Origin: UBA11986 sp963734955 | GTDB taxonomy: Bacteria; Bacteroidota; Ignavibacteria; UBA10030; UBA6906 | DNA length: 64,000 bases | NCBI GenBank assembly: GCA_963734955.1 | Contig: CAVTJO010000011.1 | Location: 186,001 to 250,000, forward strand | Direction: 5' to 3' | Shown: piece by piece, positions 20,001-28,667 of the stretch | Numbering within the stretch: the first letter of the stretch is position 1 | Layout: each line of letters begins with the position of its first letter | Position numbers and translations under genes: made by a program | The notes under the pieces: generated by a model | Told to the model about the DNA's origin: nothing | Database searches by the model: none | What the model saw: the letters and a program-made list of their open reading frames with translations, nothing else

Positions 20001-20356
20001 CCATGAGAATTCTCGCGTCGAGACCGAGAAGCACGATGGCATCCGGGGAGGTTTCAATAAGTGTACGATAGCTTTCTTCGCTCCGTTGAAGGGCGCGCAT
20101 ACGCCGGCTGATGAGCACATAGATCAATGTGCTGGTCGCAAGCACAAAGACGATTCCCTTGATCATGCTGATCAGAGCCATATCTCCACGGGCGGTGACA
20201 AACGGAAAACACCAATTGATCGGAGAAGAGAATCCACACTATGCTGATCGAGCCATAGATCAGACACACACGCAACGACACATTTGCTTTCAGCCGCTTC
20301 ACAAGGGCAGAGGAAGATCGGGGGGGTACGTTCTTCAAAGGAGGTTGTGATGGCAT
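17044..20356 (-). CDS. Multi-PAS hybrid sensor histidine kinase, frameshifted near its N-terminus
   Basis: Reconstructed length is about 1103 residues. An N-terminal membrane hairpin (SLRVCLIYGSISIVWILFSD, then MIKGIVFVLATSTLIYVLI) is followed by five PAS/PAC units, a HisKA domain with GGIAHDFNNIL containing the phospho-accepting histidine, a HATPase domain (SDTGVGMD, GKGTGLGLAVV) and a C-terminal receiver domain (ILLVEDEE, ISDMGLP, KPY). Frame changes at the AAA of 20200-20202; removing one A joins the first membrane segment (frame starting at 20356) to the rest. Without that correction the gene would start at 20181 and lose the first helix. The order HisKA-HATPase-REC suits soluble-output phosphorelay; no partner regulator is adjacent. 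Confidence 0.88.
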
Positions 20357-20635
20357 GGGTCTTCTTCAGTCTGATATCGGCAACAAGGATACCCAATGGA
20401 ATCGTTGCAACCTGTGTGCCATACCCTTCCCTTCAATCCGGCAGATTTTTGGAAGGAGGAAGGCCTCATGCGTCAATGCTGAAACACTGTTTCCAGAAAT
20501 GAGAGAGAAAGGTTCGAAATTCAAAAGGAATGTCTTTTCATCGGGAGTGGCATCTTTGCTCGGAAGGACGAGAGAAATCCGCCAGCAGCCCAACCGGGGA
20601 AGGAATTGCAAAAGGGGAAAACGGGCGACTTGGCG
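20357..20635. other. Intergenic region, no gene seen
   Basis: Lies between the kinase start and the dsbD-like stop. The short open frames here have no ribosome binding sites or recognisable motifs. It presumably holds the kinase promoter, but no clear hexamers were found. Confidence 0.5.
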
Positions 20636-22923
20636 CTACCGAAGAATGCTGGCAGCCGGGGAAGGAGATGCCTGATCGATCGCATCGATGACTATCCCGG
20701 AGGTAATCACTTCCGGAAGAACGATCGGCTGGTTCGCTTTGCCAGCGGGGAAAATTACATACAACGGGACACCTGACCGCCCAAACTTCGAAAGCAGACG
20801 AGTGATATCCGGGTTGCGCGAAGTCCAGTCCGCACGGATGGGGACAATAGCGGCCGACCTGAACCTCTGAATCACCCGCTCATCAGCGAGCACAGTCTTT
20901 TCGTTGACCTTGCACGTGAGACACCACTCCGCCGTGAAGTCGATGAAGATCGTTTTGTTTTCCTGAAGGCGTGCGTTCAGTCCGTCCAGTGAGAACGGCT
21001 GCCACTGAATGGCCTGCGAAGTTCCCGACGAAGAAGTCTGCGAGGTCGTCGGAACTCCGGCAATCACCGAGCGGACGTCGAGGATCGACTCAAGGAAGAT
21101 CCAGTAGCCGGCAACGACAACGATGAGCGCAGCAACCCACGTGCGAATCGACGACGCACGAGAGGCAACAAGCGTTGCGAACCTCCCGATCATCCAGCAC
21201 GCCAAACCTACACACAACAGAAACGCCGAGGTCCAGATAACTCCTTCCATGCCGAGCTGTTTTCCGAGCACGTACAATAGCCAGAGGAGTGTGGCCATCA
21301 TGAGAAAGCCCATAAACTGTTTGGCCGTCACCATCCATTCACCCGGTTTGGGAAGGTACCTCATCCAGCCTGGTTTTGATGTCAGGAGGAGATACGGAAG
21401 GGCCATTCCAAGAGCAGTGCTCGTGAAGATCAGCAGGATGATGCCAGCGGGCTGAGAGAACGCGAACCCGAGGGCCGTCCCAAGAATTGGCGCAGTGCAA
21501 GGCGTGGCAAGAATTGTCGCAAACACACCCTCTGAGAATGATGCGGTATACCCCCCATCCTTCCCACCAACTTTTGCAACGGCATCACCTACTCCAGCAA
21601 CTGCTGACCCGGGAAGATTGATTTCGTACACACCGAACAGGCTCAGCCCAAACGCAAAGACCACCGCGCACATGGCAATCACGAACAGCGGCTCCTGAAA
21701 CTGAAATCCCCATCCGACCTGCTCGCCGGCAGACTTCAGGAGTATAACAAGAAGTGCAAGAGCGAGAAACGACGCGAGGATACCGAGGGAAAACACCCAT
21801 CCCAGCTTCTTCACTTTTGGTTTGTCGTCGCCGGCCATCTTGACCAAACCGAAAATCTTCAACCCGATGACCGGAAGAACACACGGCATGATATTCAGCA
21901 GCAACCCCCCAATGAACGCGTAGAGGACGTAGAGATAAAGAGGCTGGGCCGCACTGCCGGATTGGACCGTGGAAAATGTTTGATCGAGAATATTCCCCGG
22001 CGCAGGCGCTGCCCCCGCTATCGGAAGGCCCGAACAGAATTCCCTGGACAATGGGACTTCAATTACCGTTGATCGACGCTCTCCGCCCTCCATCCGGTAA
22101 ACGATGACGCCGCGGAAGGTAAAAGGTCGATCCGTCTTCTCGTACACCGACAATGGAACATAGAGGGTCGCCTTCGAAGGTGTTGCGGTCACTTTCGTTC
22201 TCCCCATCACCAACTCATTGATGGGCTCGGGATACAGATCGGGAAGTGCATCGTTCTCAACAACAAAGGAGTGACCTCCCCTTGGCGTCAGCGAGATGGC
22301 AAGCGTACCCGTCGCCAGTGCAGTTGTAAATGTGAACTCCGATTGATCGGAGAAAGCAGCGGGAATCTGTGCTTGTACTTTTCGAATAACGAGGCGTGAT
22401 CCGGTGTGGATGGACCATTTGTCACCGGAAGTCTCAAATCGACTGATGCACTTCCGGGTACACAGATGTTCTCACACTCAAGCCATTCCACATTCGCCCG
22501 AAGAACGGCGGACGAAAGAGAGGCCGCAGCAGCTGGCACCGTAATGTCGACAAGCAGCATATTCTCGTCTGCATAGCCGTAGGTTAAAACCTCGCCAGTC
22601 TCATTATACTTGTGCGGGAGTGGCCATCGAATTTCCCCTGCAGTGAATCCCTCCGGCAGTGTCCATTTCACCACTGTGGGTAACCCTGCCTCCCCCGAGT
22701 TCGCCCAATAGGTATGCCATCCACGGTTCATTTTCATCAGTATGCCAACCGTGAAAGTGCTGCCCGGCGTTAGACTTTTGACAGAACTGACCAGCTCGAC
22801 AGATGTGTGGTGCCTCTTTTCACCAACGACCAGCTTCCCGGCAGGAGATGTTGAACCCTGTCCCATCGCCAGTGCGATGAGGAAGAAACAGCAGAGGAAA
22901 GATTTGAATATTCCGGATGTCAT
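20636..22923 (-). CDS. dsbD: DsbD/ScsB-type thiol:disulfide interchange protein, frameshifted
   Basis: Carries electrons from cytoplasmic thioredoxin across the membrane to envelope thiol proteins. Reconstructed length is about 762 residues: signal peptide, an N-terminal periplasmic domain (GWHTYWANSGEAGLP, then CENICVPG), a central eight-helix domain with NIMPCVLPVIGLK and ATPCTAPILG (the paired membrane cysteines), and a C-terminal thioredoxin-like domain with DFTAEWCLTCKVNE. The frame breaks at the TTTT of 22379-22382; adding one T (an A on the coding strand) gives a continuous reading with no other defect. ATG 22923 is preferred because a signal peptide follows directly. It fits functionally with the TlpA and Omp28 cysteine proteins near 53-56 kb. 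Confidence 0.87.
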
Positions 22924-23077
22924 ACCTGAACAGACAGAAGTTGATAAACTCTCGAACATCCAAACGTACCCAAAAGTGGCCCAAGTTTCAAGCCGGGATA
23001 CGGCAGCCTAAGAGCCGGAGCTAACCGGTTTACCAGCGGAGGGAATGACTCGCAGGCGGTGAAGCGTCGTGAAACTC

Positions 23078-23242
23078 TTATTTTGGAGAACCGGATTTGC
23101 TGGAAGCGTCGTGTCTGAAGCCTTTCTTCCATCTCTTCCTGATAAGGAGCAGCAAGTAGCCGAAGATGATTACAGCGATAACACCAATGAGCAGGAGATT
23201 CTCTTGAAGGAAGCTGACCGCCTCGGGACCTTGTTGATTCAT
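23078..23242 (-). CDS. Possible small single-pass membrane protein (54 residues)
   Basis: A short frame begins MNQQGPEAVSFLQENLL, has one hydrophobic helix (LLIGVIAVIIFGYLLLLI) and a basic cytoplasmic tail (RKRWKKGFRH), in line with the positive-inside rule. It lies on the same strand between thrC and the dsbD-like gene. No good ribosome binding site is visible and the frame extends upstream to 23338, so both reality and start are doubtful. No family was recognised. Confidence 0.35.
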   Translation of the reverse strand: MNQQGPEAVSFLQENLLLIGVIAVIIFGYLLLLIRKRWKKGFRHDASSKSGSPK

Positions 23243-23360
23243 GAAGCCAAGTCGGATTGATGGTTCGAAACAATGCGCTGGAGTGTATACGTCTCTTCCC
23301 GCGCAAAGTTCCATCGCGAGCGCCGAATCAATATACACAACATCCGAATCCCAATCAACA

Positions 23361-24566
23361 TCAAGAAACTGACGCAGCCTGTGACAACACTTCGGTATAC
23401 TTCAATCCCGATCCTGTGTTACAAAGGAGAACACGGGATTCCGCATGAATGACAGCCCGATCCTTCAACATTGGGATTGCTGCGACCGTCGCCGCCCCTT
23501 CGGGGCAAAGAAGAAGGCCCTCGGAATTCGCGACGCGCAGGATCGCTTTCAGAATCGCCTCATCATCAACTGCAACCGCACAGCCATTGCTCTCGTAGAG
23601 CGCACCGAGGATCAGGGAGTCTGCGAATGCCTTCGGCACACGCAGCCCTGAAGCGATTGTCGCAGCATCGTTCCAGAAGAGCGATTCAGTCTTTCGTGAT
23701 TCAAACGCTTTAACAATCGGAGCACACCCGCTTGCCTGGACAGACACCATCATTGGTTTGTCCTTCCCGATCCAGCCGAGTTGCTGCATCTCGGCGAAAG
23801 CCTTCCACATGCCGATCAGTCCAGTGCCACCACCGGTGGGATACACAATAATGTCGGGCAGTCTCCAATCGTACTGTTCTGCGATTTCAAAACCAAGGGT
23901 TTTCTTTCCTTCAAGCCGGTATGGTTCTTTCAGTGTCGACATGTCGAACCAGTCCTTGCCAACCTTGTCGGCAGTCATGGCTTTTGCAGCATCGCTGATA
24001 TTGCCGCGTACGAGATGAACATCGGCACCATAGATGCGGCACTCATCAATGTTCACGCGGGGAGTATCGTCCGGCATGTAAATGTGTGAAAGGAATCCTG
24101 CTGCTGCACCGTACGCTGCAAGCGCAGCACCTGCATTTCCCGCCGTTGGCATGCATGCTTCCCCTATGCCAAGCTCCTTCGCCTTCGACACAGCCATGGA
24201 TAACCCACGAGCCTTGAACGAGCCTGTTGGATTGAATGATTCATCCTTGACGGACAGATATTCCAATCCAAGGCTCCGGCCGAGCTTGTGAAGAGGAAGG
24301 ATTGGCGTGAAGCCTTCACCCAGCGACACGATGTTTGTTTTGTGAATAACAGGCAGCAATTCGCGGTAGCGCCACATCGTGGGCGGCCTCTCCGAAAAGG
24401 AGGCGCGTGCGGGAGTTGTCCGGGCGGCATCGAGATCATATCGGGGGAGCAGTGTCTTGCCACATTTCGGGCACACCGTGTGAATTGCCCGATAGTCGAA
24501 TGAGGATTGACACGTGCCGCACTCGAGATGGGTTATGAATGAGCTGTTAACGTTTGATCCAGTCAT
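23361..24566 (-). CDS. thrC: Threonine synthase
   Basis: PLP enzyme converting O-phosphohomoserine to threonine. The 401-residue protein starts with a zinc-ribbon-like pair (LECGTCQ, then CPKCGK), followed by SLGEGFTPI and the PLP-lysine motif NPTGSFKARG near residue 118. TAGNAGAA and the glycine-rich phosphate-binding YPTGGGTGLIGMW follow. This is the shorter bacterial/archaeal type with an N-terminal ribbon. Its start overlaps the end of trmH by 20 bases, so it is the last large gene of a TPR-EamA-trmH-thrC transcript; there is no obvious pathway link with its partners. Confidence 0.93.
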   Translation of the reverse strand: MTGSNVNSSFITHLECGTCQSSFDYRAIHTVCPKCGKTLLPRYDLDAARTTPARASFSERPPTMWRYRELLPVIHKTNIVSLGEGFTPILPLHKLGRSLGLEYLSVKDESFNPTGSFKARGLSMAVSKAKELGIGEACMPTAGNAGAALAAYGAAAGFLSHIYMPDDTPRVNIDECRIYGADVHLVRGNISDAAKAMTADKVGKDWFDMSTLKEPYRLEGKKTLGFEIAEQYDWRLPDIIVYPTGGGTGLIGMWKAFAEMQQLGWIGKDKPMMVSVQASGCAPIVKAFESRKTESLFWNDAATIASGLRVPKAFADSLILGALYESNGCAVAVDDEAILKAILRVANSEGLLLCPEGAATVAAIPMLKDRAVIHAESRVLLCNTGSGLKYTEVLSQAASVS

Positions 24567-25131
24567 TGTAGAGAGCGACGAGGTCCGGAGTTGGAAGTTT
24601 TGGAGTTGACAGACGACCGTGAGCGAGCCGTTGCCGGAGTACCTCGTACAAACTCACGGCACAAGCGACCGAGACGTTAAGACTCTGGATCATCCCCACC
24701 ATGGGAATTTGAAAATTCCCATCCGCCTTCGCCGCAGCCTCGTCGGAAACCCCCCGATGTTCGTTGCCAAACACCAGGGCGATCTTCCGGGTGAGATCCA
24801 GATCGTACAATGAAACCGAAGCATCACCGAGATGGGTCGCATAAACGGCGAACCCTTCCTGTCGCAGGATGTCGTAACACGTATCCACCGACTTGTGTCT
24901 GCGCCACTCCAGCCATTTGTTCGCGCTCGAAGAGCTCTTTCTGCCGATCCGCGGGAACTTCTCAACGGTGTACAACAACTCCACGCGCATAACTCCCACG
25001 GCATCACATGACCGGAGGACCGCGCTCACATTATGTGGGTCATGAATATTTTCCATGACAACGGTGACGTCGGGCTGGCGCATTGAAAGGACTTGGCGGA
25101 TCTTCTCAAGGCGACGCTGACTACGCGGCAT
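24547..25131 (-). CDS. trmH: TrmH-type tRNA (Gm18) 2'-O-methyltransferase, SPOUT family
   Basis: Methylates the 2'-OH of a guanosine in tRNA. The protein starting MPRSQRRLEK is about 194 residues. It carries SPOUT motif 1 (ENIHDPHNVSAVLRSCDAVG, with the conserved N and R), motif 2 (ALVFGNEHRGVS) and motif 3 (IPMVGMIQSLNVSVACAVSLYE). The RRQPD-like N-terminal segment (MRQPDVTVVMENIHDPHN) matches TrmH more than RlmB. ATG 25131 overlaps the EamA stop and has GGGG six bases upstream; a longer frame from 25215 lies inside the EamA gene. Confidence 0.88.
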   Translation of the reverse strand: MPRSQRRLEKIRQVLSMRQPDVTVVMENIHDPHNVSAVLRSCDAVGVMRVELLYTVEKFPRIGRKSSSSANKWLEWRRHKSVDTCYDILRQEGFAVYATHLGDASVSLYDLDLTRKIALVFGNEHRGVSDEAAAKADGNFQIPMVGMIQSLNVSVACAVSLYEVLRQRLAHGRLSTPKLPTPDLVALYNDWIKR

Positions 25132-26038
25132 CGACATCCCCGGCTGGTGCTGTAATGCGTTCATTTTCTCTTGTTCGCTGCAGCAACACAATGGCACCAA
25201 CCACCAGAACTGCACCGATCACCTGAACAGGCCGGAGAAGCTCTCCCAGGAACATCGCCGCGGTGGCCATTGCGACCACCGGCTCAAGCGTGCTGGTGAT
25301 GACAGCACGCGACGCAACCACATAACGCATCCCTGCAAAGAAAAGGGAGTGGGGGATCAATACCGATATGATTCCCAGAACAAACAGTTCCCCCCACACC
25401 GCTCCCGAAGGACTCTCGACAATAATCATTGCAGGCGGATTGATTACCAGCCAAAACATCGATGCAAAGATGAACGAGTATGCCGTCATGGACCACATGT
25501 TGGCGCGTTGGAGCAGGTGACGTGAATAGACGCTCAGGAATGCGAAGCAAAGCATCGAGCCAACACCGCTGAGAAGCCCAATCCCCGAGATATGAAGAGC
25601 ACCCGGTCCATACGCCCCCACGACGAGGAAGCAACCTGCCAGTGAGAACACGGCGGCACAGAGTTTCAACGTTGTGAATTTTTCTTCGCGAACGAGTGTT
25701 GTATACGCCATTACGAACAATGGCGCGGTGTACTGCAGAATGATTGCTGTCGCGACCGTGCTCTCCTTTATGGCAAAGTAGTATGTGAAGTTTGCGCCAG
25801 AAACCCCGATGACGCCAAGCAGCGCATATCGCCAGAGGTCCCGCCAGTGCACATGCAGGAGATTCGGTTTCACCAGGAGATAGAAAAGCCCCAGAAGGAG
25901 AGCGGAAACTGTCACTCTCATTTGAACGATGAGGACAGTCTCGACGTGCCGGTTGAGCAGAAACTTGGCTGCCGTTGCGGACACACCCCAGAAGGTTGCC
26001 GCGCCCATGATCATGAGATAGCCTTTCACGCCTCTCAT
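25121..26038 (-). CDS. EamA/DMT-family transporter
   Basis: Inner-membrane protein of 305 residues with ten predicted helices arranged as two EamA repeats (about 5-140 and 150-285). It has the usual WG-containing first helix (AATFWGVSATAAKFLL) and the repeat-end glycine/proline patterns (YTAPLFVMAYTTLV; SRAVITSTLEPVVAMATAAM). DMT transporters usually export amino acids or other metabolites; the substrate cannot be told. It overlaps the TPR-like gene by four bases upstream and trmH downstream. Confidence 0.87.
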   Translation of the reverse strand: MRGVKGYLMIMGAATFWGVSATAAKFLLNRHVETVLIVQMRVTVSALLLGLFYLLVKPNLLHVHWRDLWRYALLGVIGVSGANFTYYFAIKESTVATAIILQYTAPLFVMAYTTLVREEKFTTLKLCAAVFSLAGCFLVVGAYGPGALHISGIGLLSGVGSMLCFAFLSVYSRHLLQRANMWSMTAYSFIFASMFWLVINPPAMIIVESPSGAVWGELFVLGIISVLIPHSLFFAGMRYVVASRAVITSTLEPVVAMATAAMFLGELLRPVQVIGAVLVVGAIVLLQRTRENERITAPAGDVDAA

Positions 26039-26601
26039 TCCGGCTTCGGGGATGCGTTCTTTTGATCGGGACGCCCGGTATACTCTTCTGCCTTGCGGCG
26101 ATAGTGTTCACTCTGTTCAAGATCCCCGGTTAACTCGTACAGATAGGCGAGCCGCTTGTATAGGGGAACCGGATTGGCTGCGCGCGCCGCTCCCTTCTTT
26201 ACAAAATCAATGAGACTGGCAAGAGGTGGAATATTCAAATCCGGATCATAGCAGTCGCACGCATCCAGATATGGATCGAGTTCGGCCGGTTGCACGCTGG
26301 CGGCTTTTTGATAGTAGTGCAGCGCAAGCTCGAAGTTGTCGTTGGAGGAATAGGTCACCTCAAACACACCTGCCAGCCAGAGATAGACATCGTAGGCGAG
26401 GTCCGGGAATTCCATTGCAAGCTTCTCACCGAACAACCGAACCTCGTCCGGCGTAAGCGAGTGGTTCCAAAACAGGAGGCGATAGGGCTCAACATCTTTC
26501 AACTGTTGCGAAAGAGCCGCCTGGAATGCGTCAAAGATCTCATTGAAGTCGGAGGATGAAGAGAAACACCGACGTATGTCCTCGACCGTGTAGTCGCGCA
26601 T
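26035..26601 (-). CDS. TPR-like hypothetical protein
   Basis: Soluble, acidic protein of 188 residues with no signal peptide. The pattern NFELALHYYQKAASVQPAEL, then PLYKRLAYLYELTGDLEQSEHYRRKAEEY, suggests at least two tetratricopeptide-like helical repeats. The N-terminal half is not recognised. It is the first gene of the run TPR-EamA-trmH-thrC and its stop overlaps the EamA start (ATGA). A scaffold or interaction role is the most that can be said. Confidence 0.65.
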   Translation of the reverse strand: MRDYTVEDIRRCFSSSSDFNEIFDAFQAALSQQLKDVEPYRLLFWNHSLTPDEVRLFGEKLAMEFPDLAYDVYLWLAGVFEVTYSSNDNFELALHYYQKAASVQPAELDPYLDACDCYDPDLNIPPLASLIDFVKKGAARAANPVPLYKRLAYLYELTGDLEQSEHYRRKAEEYTGRPDQKNASPKPE

Positions 26602-26818
26602 CGGCCCCGATGGTTAGACCTCTCAGTCCCCGCTCAGTCGGGGAGCCAGTTGTGTCAGAAGCAGAGGGTGGCAAACGCAAAGCTCATCTCTCGACTATCC
26701 TGCCGCAGGAGGGAACCTCTCTCACAGTCGAGTCATCATACCCTCAACATCACAAGAAACACAACAGAATCAAACCGAAATTAAGAAACCACTCGATGAA
26801 ATGCAAATATCCATGCAC

Positions 26819-26847
26819 AAAAAACGGGCGCCGTGAACAGGCGCCCC
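26819..26847 (-). terminator. Rho-independent terminator after the choice-of-anchor-B remnant
   Basis: On the minus strand GGGCGCC, a TGTTCAC loop and GGCGCCC are followed by GTTTTTT. The perfect 7-base GC stem and T-run lie about 20 bases after the corrected stop at 26865. Confidence 0.85.
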
Positions 26848-26864
26848 GCGGAGGTTTTCTCCCG

Positions 26865-27450
26865 TCATCTCAAGATGATCAGCTTCTTCGTTTCTCTTCG
26901 AATCTCCTGACCCAACACACTGTACACCTTTGATGGTTATCTTTGAATTGACCAGGACGTTATGACTTATCGTCGTTGGAGGGTTGAACGGATTCGGATA
27001 GTTCCGGGAGAGAATGAATCGTGTGAGAGCAGCCGCATCGTCAGAAACACCTCTGGATGAGGAACGGAAGACGAACCGAAACGTACCCTGACTCGAGACC
27101 GCTGTAAACTCATCCTTGATCCACACGTTCCAGAGATATGTTTGGCCGTCCTGGTATAATGGATTCGAGCCGGGAACGTACGCGACTTCATGGATGGGTG
27201 ATGCGTCGAGGTCCACGATGGATGTTCCCGAGTAGCAACCAATCAGCGCATACTCGTGACCGTCGGGTGCGACATACCCCCAGCAGCTTGCGAAGTGGAA
27301 TCCGTAGCTTGGTCCAGGGCCTCCGTGTCGCGGGTTCAATGAATCGACGACTGTCACACCATTTTGTGCTACGTCGATCGAAACCATGAACACATGTGCG
27401 AGTGAAACGAACAAGGCTTTGCGCAAAAGCGCTCCGCTCGTGGTGTTCAC
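26865..27450 (-). pseudogene. Truncated choice-of-anchor-B secreted protein with T9SS sorting domain
   Basis: A GTG start at 27450 leads into a hydrophobic leader (ALFVSLAHVFMVSID) and the hallmark start of choice-of-anchor-B proteins (CWGYVAPDGHEYALIGCYSGTSIVDLD). The bulk of that beta-propeller-like domain is missing: after about 100 residues the frame passes directly to a T9SS type A domain (LSRNYPNPFNPPTTISHNV). The sorting domain is itself frame-disrupted at the TTT of 26929-26931; removing one T restores KVYSVLGQEIRRETKKL to a stop at 26865. The internal loss of a few hundred residues cannot be a sequencing slip, so I call a degraded cargo gene. A terminator follows. Confidence 0.65.
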
Positions 27451-27825
27451 CGCGGCCTCAACGTGTGTGAATGAACAGGAAAAGAAGCTGTATCAGCGAA
27501 GCAACGTGAGAGAGGAACTTCGTGTGCAGTCTTCCGCATTCAATCTATGAAAATACATATCGCGAGTCAATGGTCGACTATTCATTTAGGGCTCTTGCAA
27601 GACAAGCGGAGTTCTTGTTATTGAAGCGACCGAGTAGCAGGCAGTACACTCCGGCCTCCCTCCTACATGCGCCAACCGCGTCTGCCGGAGGAAATGACCC
27701 ATGCGGGCATGAATAGTCGCAATACGATGGGAACGACTTTGGTGCAGACCCTGCACGTTTCCCGCTGTGGCGGCGAGATTCTGTATGAGGTTTCTTGTGT
27801 ACCATGAATTCCACACTGATCCAAA
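27451..27825. other. Intergenic region, no gene seen
   Basis: 375 bases between the degraded T9SS cargo gene and the HAD hydrolase stop. A 64-residue plus-strand frame at 27522-27716 has no Shine-Dalgarno site or known motif and is not called. It may contain the promoter of the remnant. Confidence 0.5.
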
Positions 27826-28449
27826 CTAGATATCCAGAACCGTCCCATCGACCTTGAAGAACAAATCCCTCAACGATTCCGCGAGCCGTCCGTTGCGATA
27901 TTGCACTGCATGCATGTCCAATCTCCGGGCAGCAAGCACATAGGGTTCGATGTCATCGACATAAACGCATTCATGCGGCGATACATTAAGTTTGTCGAGA
28001 ATGTCCTGGTAGATCTCAGGGGCAGGCTTGAGTGCATGGATCTGGAACGACAGGGTCACCGCGTCGAAGAGTGGAAAGACGTCGGTCGTCTTAATCCCAT
28101 GCTCAAAATCCCACTGACTTGTGTTTGAAAGAAGTCCGAGTTTGTATTTTCCCCGGAGTGATTGGATAACGCGGGTGGTCTCGGGGATTGGGTTGAACTT
28201 GTCTGTGTATGCGCGGACGAACACTTCCTTTGACATCCGCAACCCGGCCAGCGCCCTGATGCGCTCGAAGAAATCATCCGAGCTGACCTCTCCCCTTTCG
28301 TACTCCAGAATCACATCCGAGGCCCGGTAGAAGATCTCATCCACTTCCTGCAGACTCTTGCCCGTGTTTTCAGCAATCCTCTTCAGGATAATCCTGTTAT
28401 CAAACCGGCAGATGACATTGCCGAAGTCGAAAACGACAGCCCTGGTCAT
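27826..28449 (-). CDS. HAD-superfamily hydrolase (probable small-molecule phosphatase)
   Basis: About 207 residues. Motif I is VVFDFGNVICRFD, the DxGNV variant seen in the YihX/epoxide-hydrolase-N branch of the HAD family, where the second aspartate is replaced. Motif II is LLSNTSQWDFE, motif III the lysine in ALKPAPEIYQ, and motif IV VYVDDIEPYVLAA. A small helical cap lies between motifs I and II. It probably removes phosphate from a sugar phosphate or similar metabolite; the substrate is unknown. ATG 28449 is chosen because a G-rich ribosome binding site precedes it; an in-frame GTG lies at 28467. Confidence 0.82.
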   Translation of the reverse strand: MTRAVVFDFGNVICRFDNRIILKRIAENTGKSLQEVDEIFYRASDVILEYERGEVSSDDFFERIRALAGLRMSKEVFVRAYTDKFNPIPETTRVIQSLRGKYKLGLLSNTSQWDFEHGIKTTDVFPLFDAVTLSFQIHALKPAPEIYQDILDKLNVSPHECVYVDDIEPYVLAARRLDMHAVQYRNGRLAESLRDLFFKVDGTVLDI

Positions 28450-28588
28450 TGAGACCAATCCCCCCACAAGCCAAAGTCAATTGCGGTTGAGCGACCCAGC
28501 CGAAATGACGCGACCACAAACGAGGGAGATAACAGGTTCGTTCTCCGCTAACGAATCACTGGTACAAAACAAACACTACAAGGCGCAA

Positions 28589-28626
28589 GTCCCCGGAAGT
28601 ATCTCTCATTTGAATGCTCCGGGGAC
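28589..28626. terminator. Inverted repeat, possible terminator after the secreted phospholipase-D-like gene
   Basis: GTCCCCGGA and TCCGGGGAC form a perfect 9-base stem around a 20-base loop, 42 bases after the stop at 28668. It lacks a good T-run on the minus side, so it may act as a weak terminator or an mRNA-stabilising hairpin. Confidence 0.4.
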
Positions 28627-28667
28627 AATAAGAACTATGCCGACCGGCTTCATTGGTGTCCCCTCTG

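Noticed and set aside
26627..26644. Small TCCCCG/CGGGGA hairpin upstream of the TPR-like gene
   Set aside because: A six-base stem without a T-run or conserved context is too weak to call a regulatory element.
27522..27716. 64-residue plus-strand frame
   Set aside because: No ribosome binding site, no recognisable motif and biased composition.
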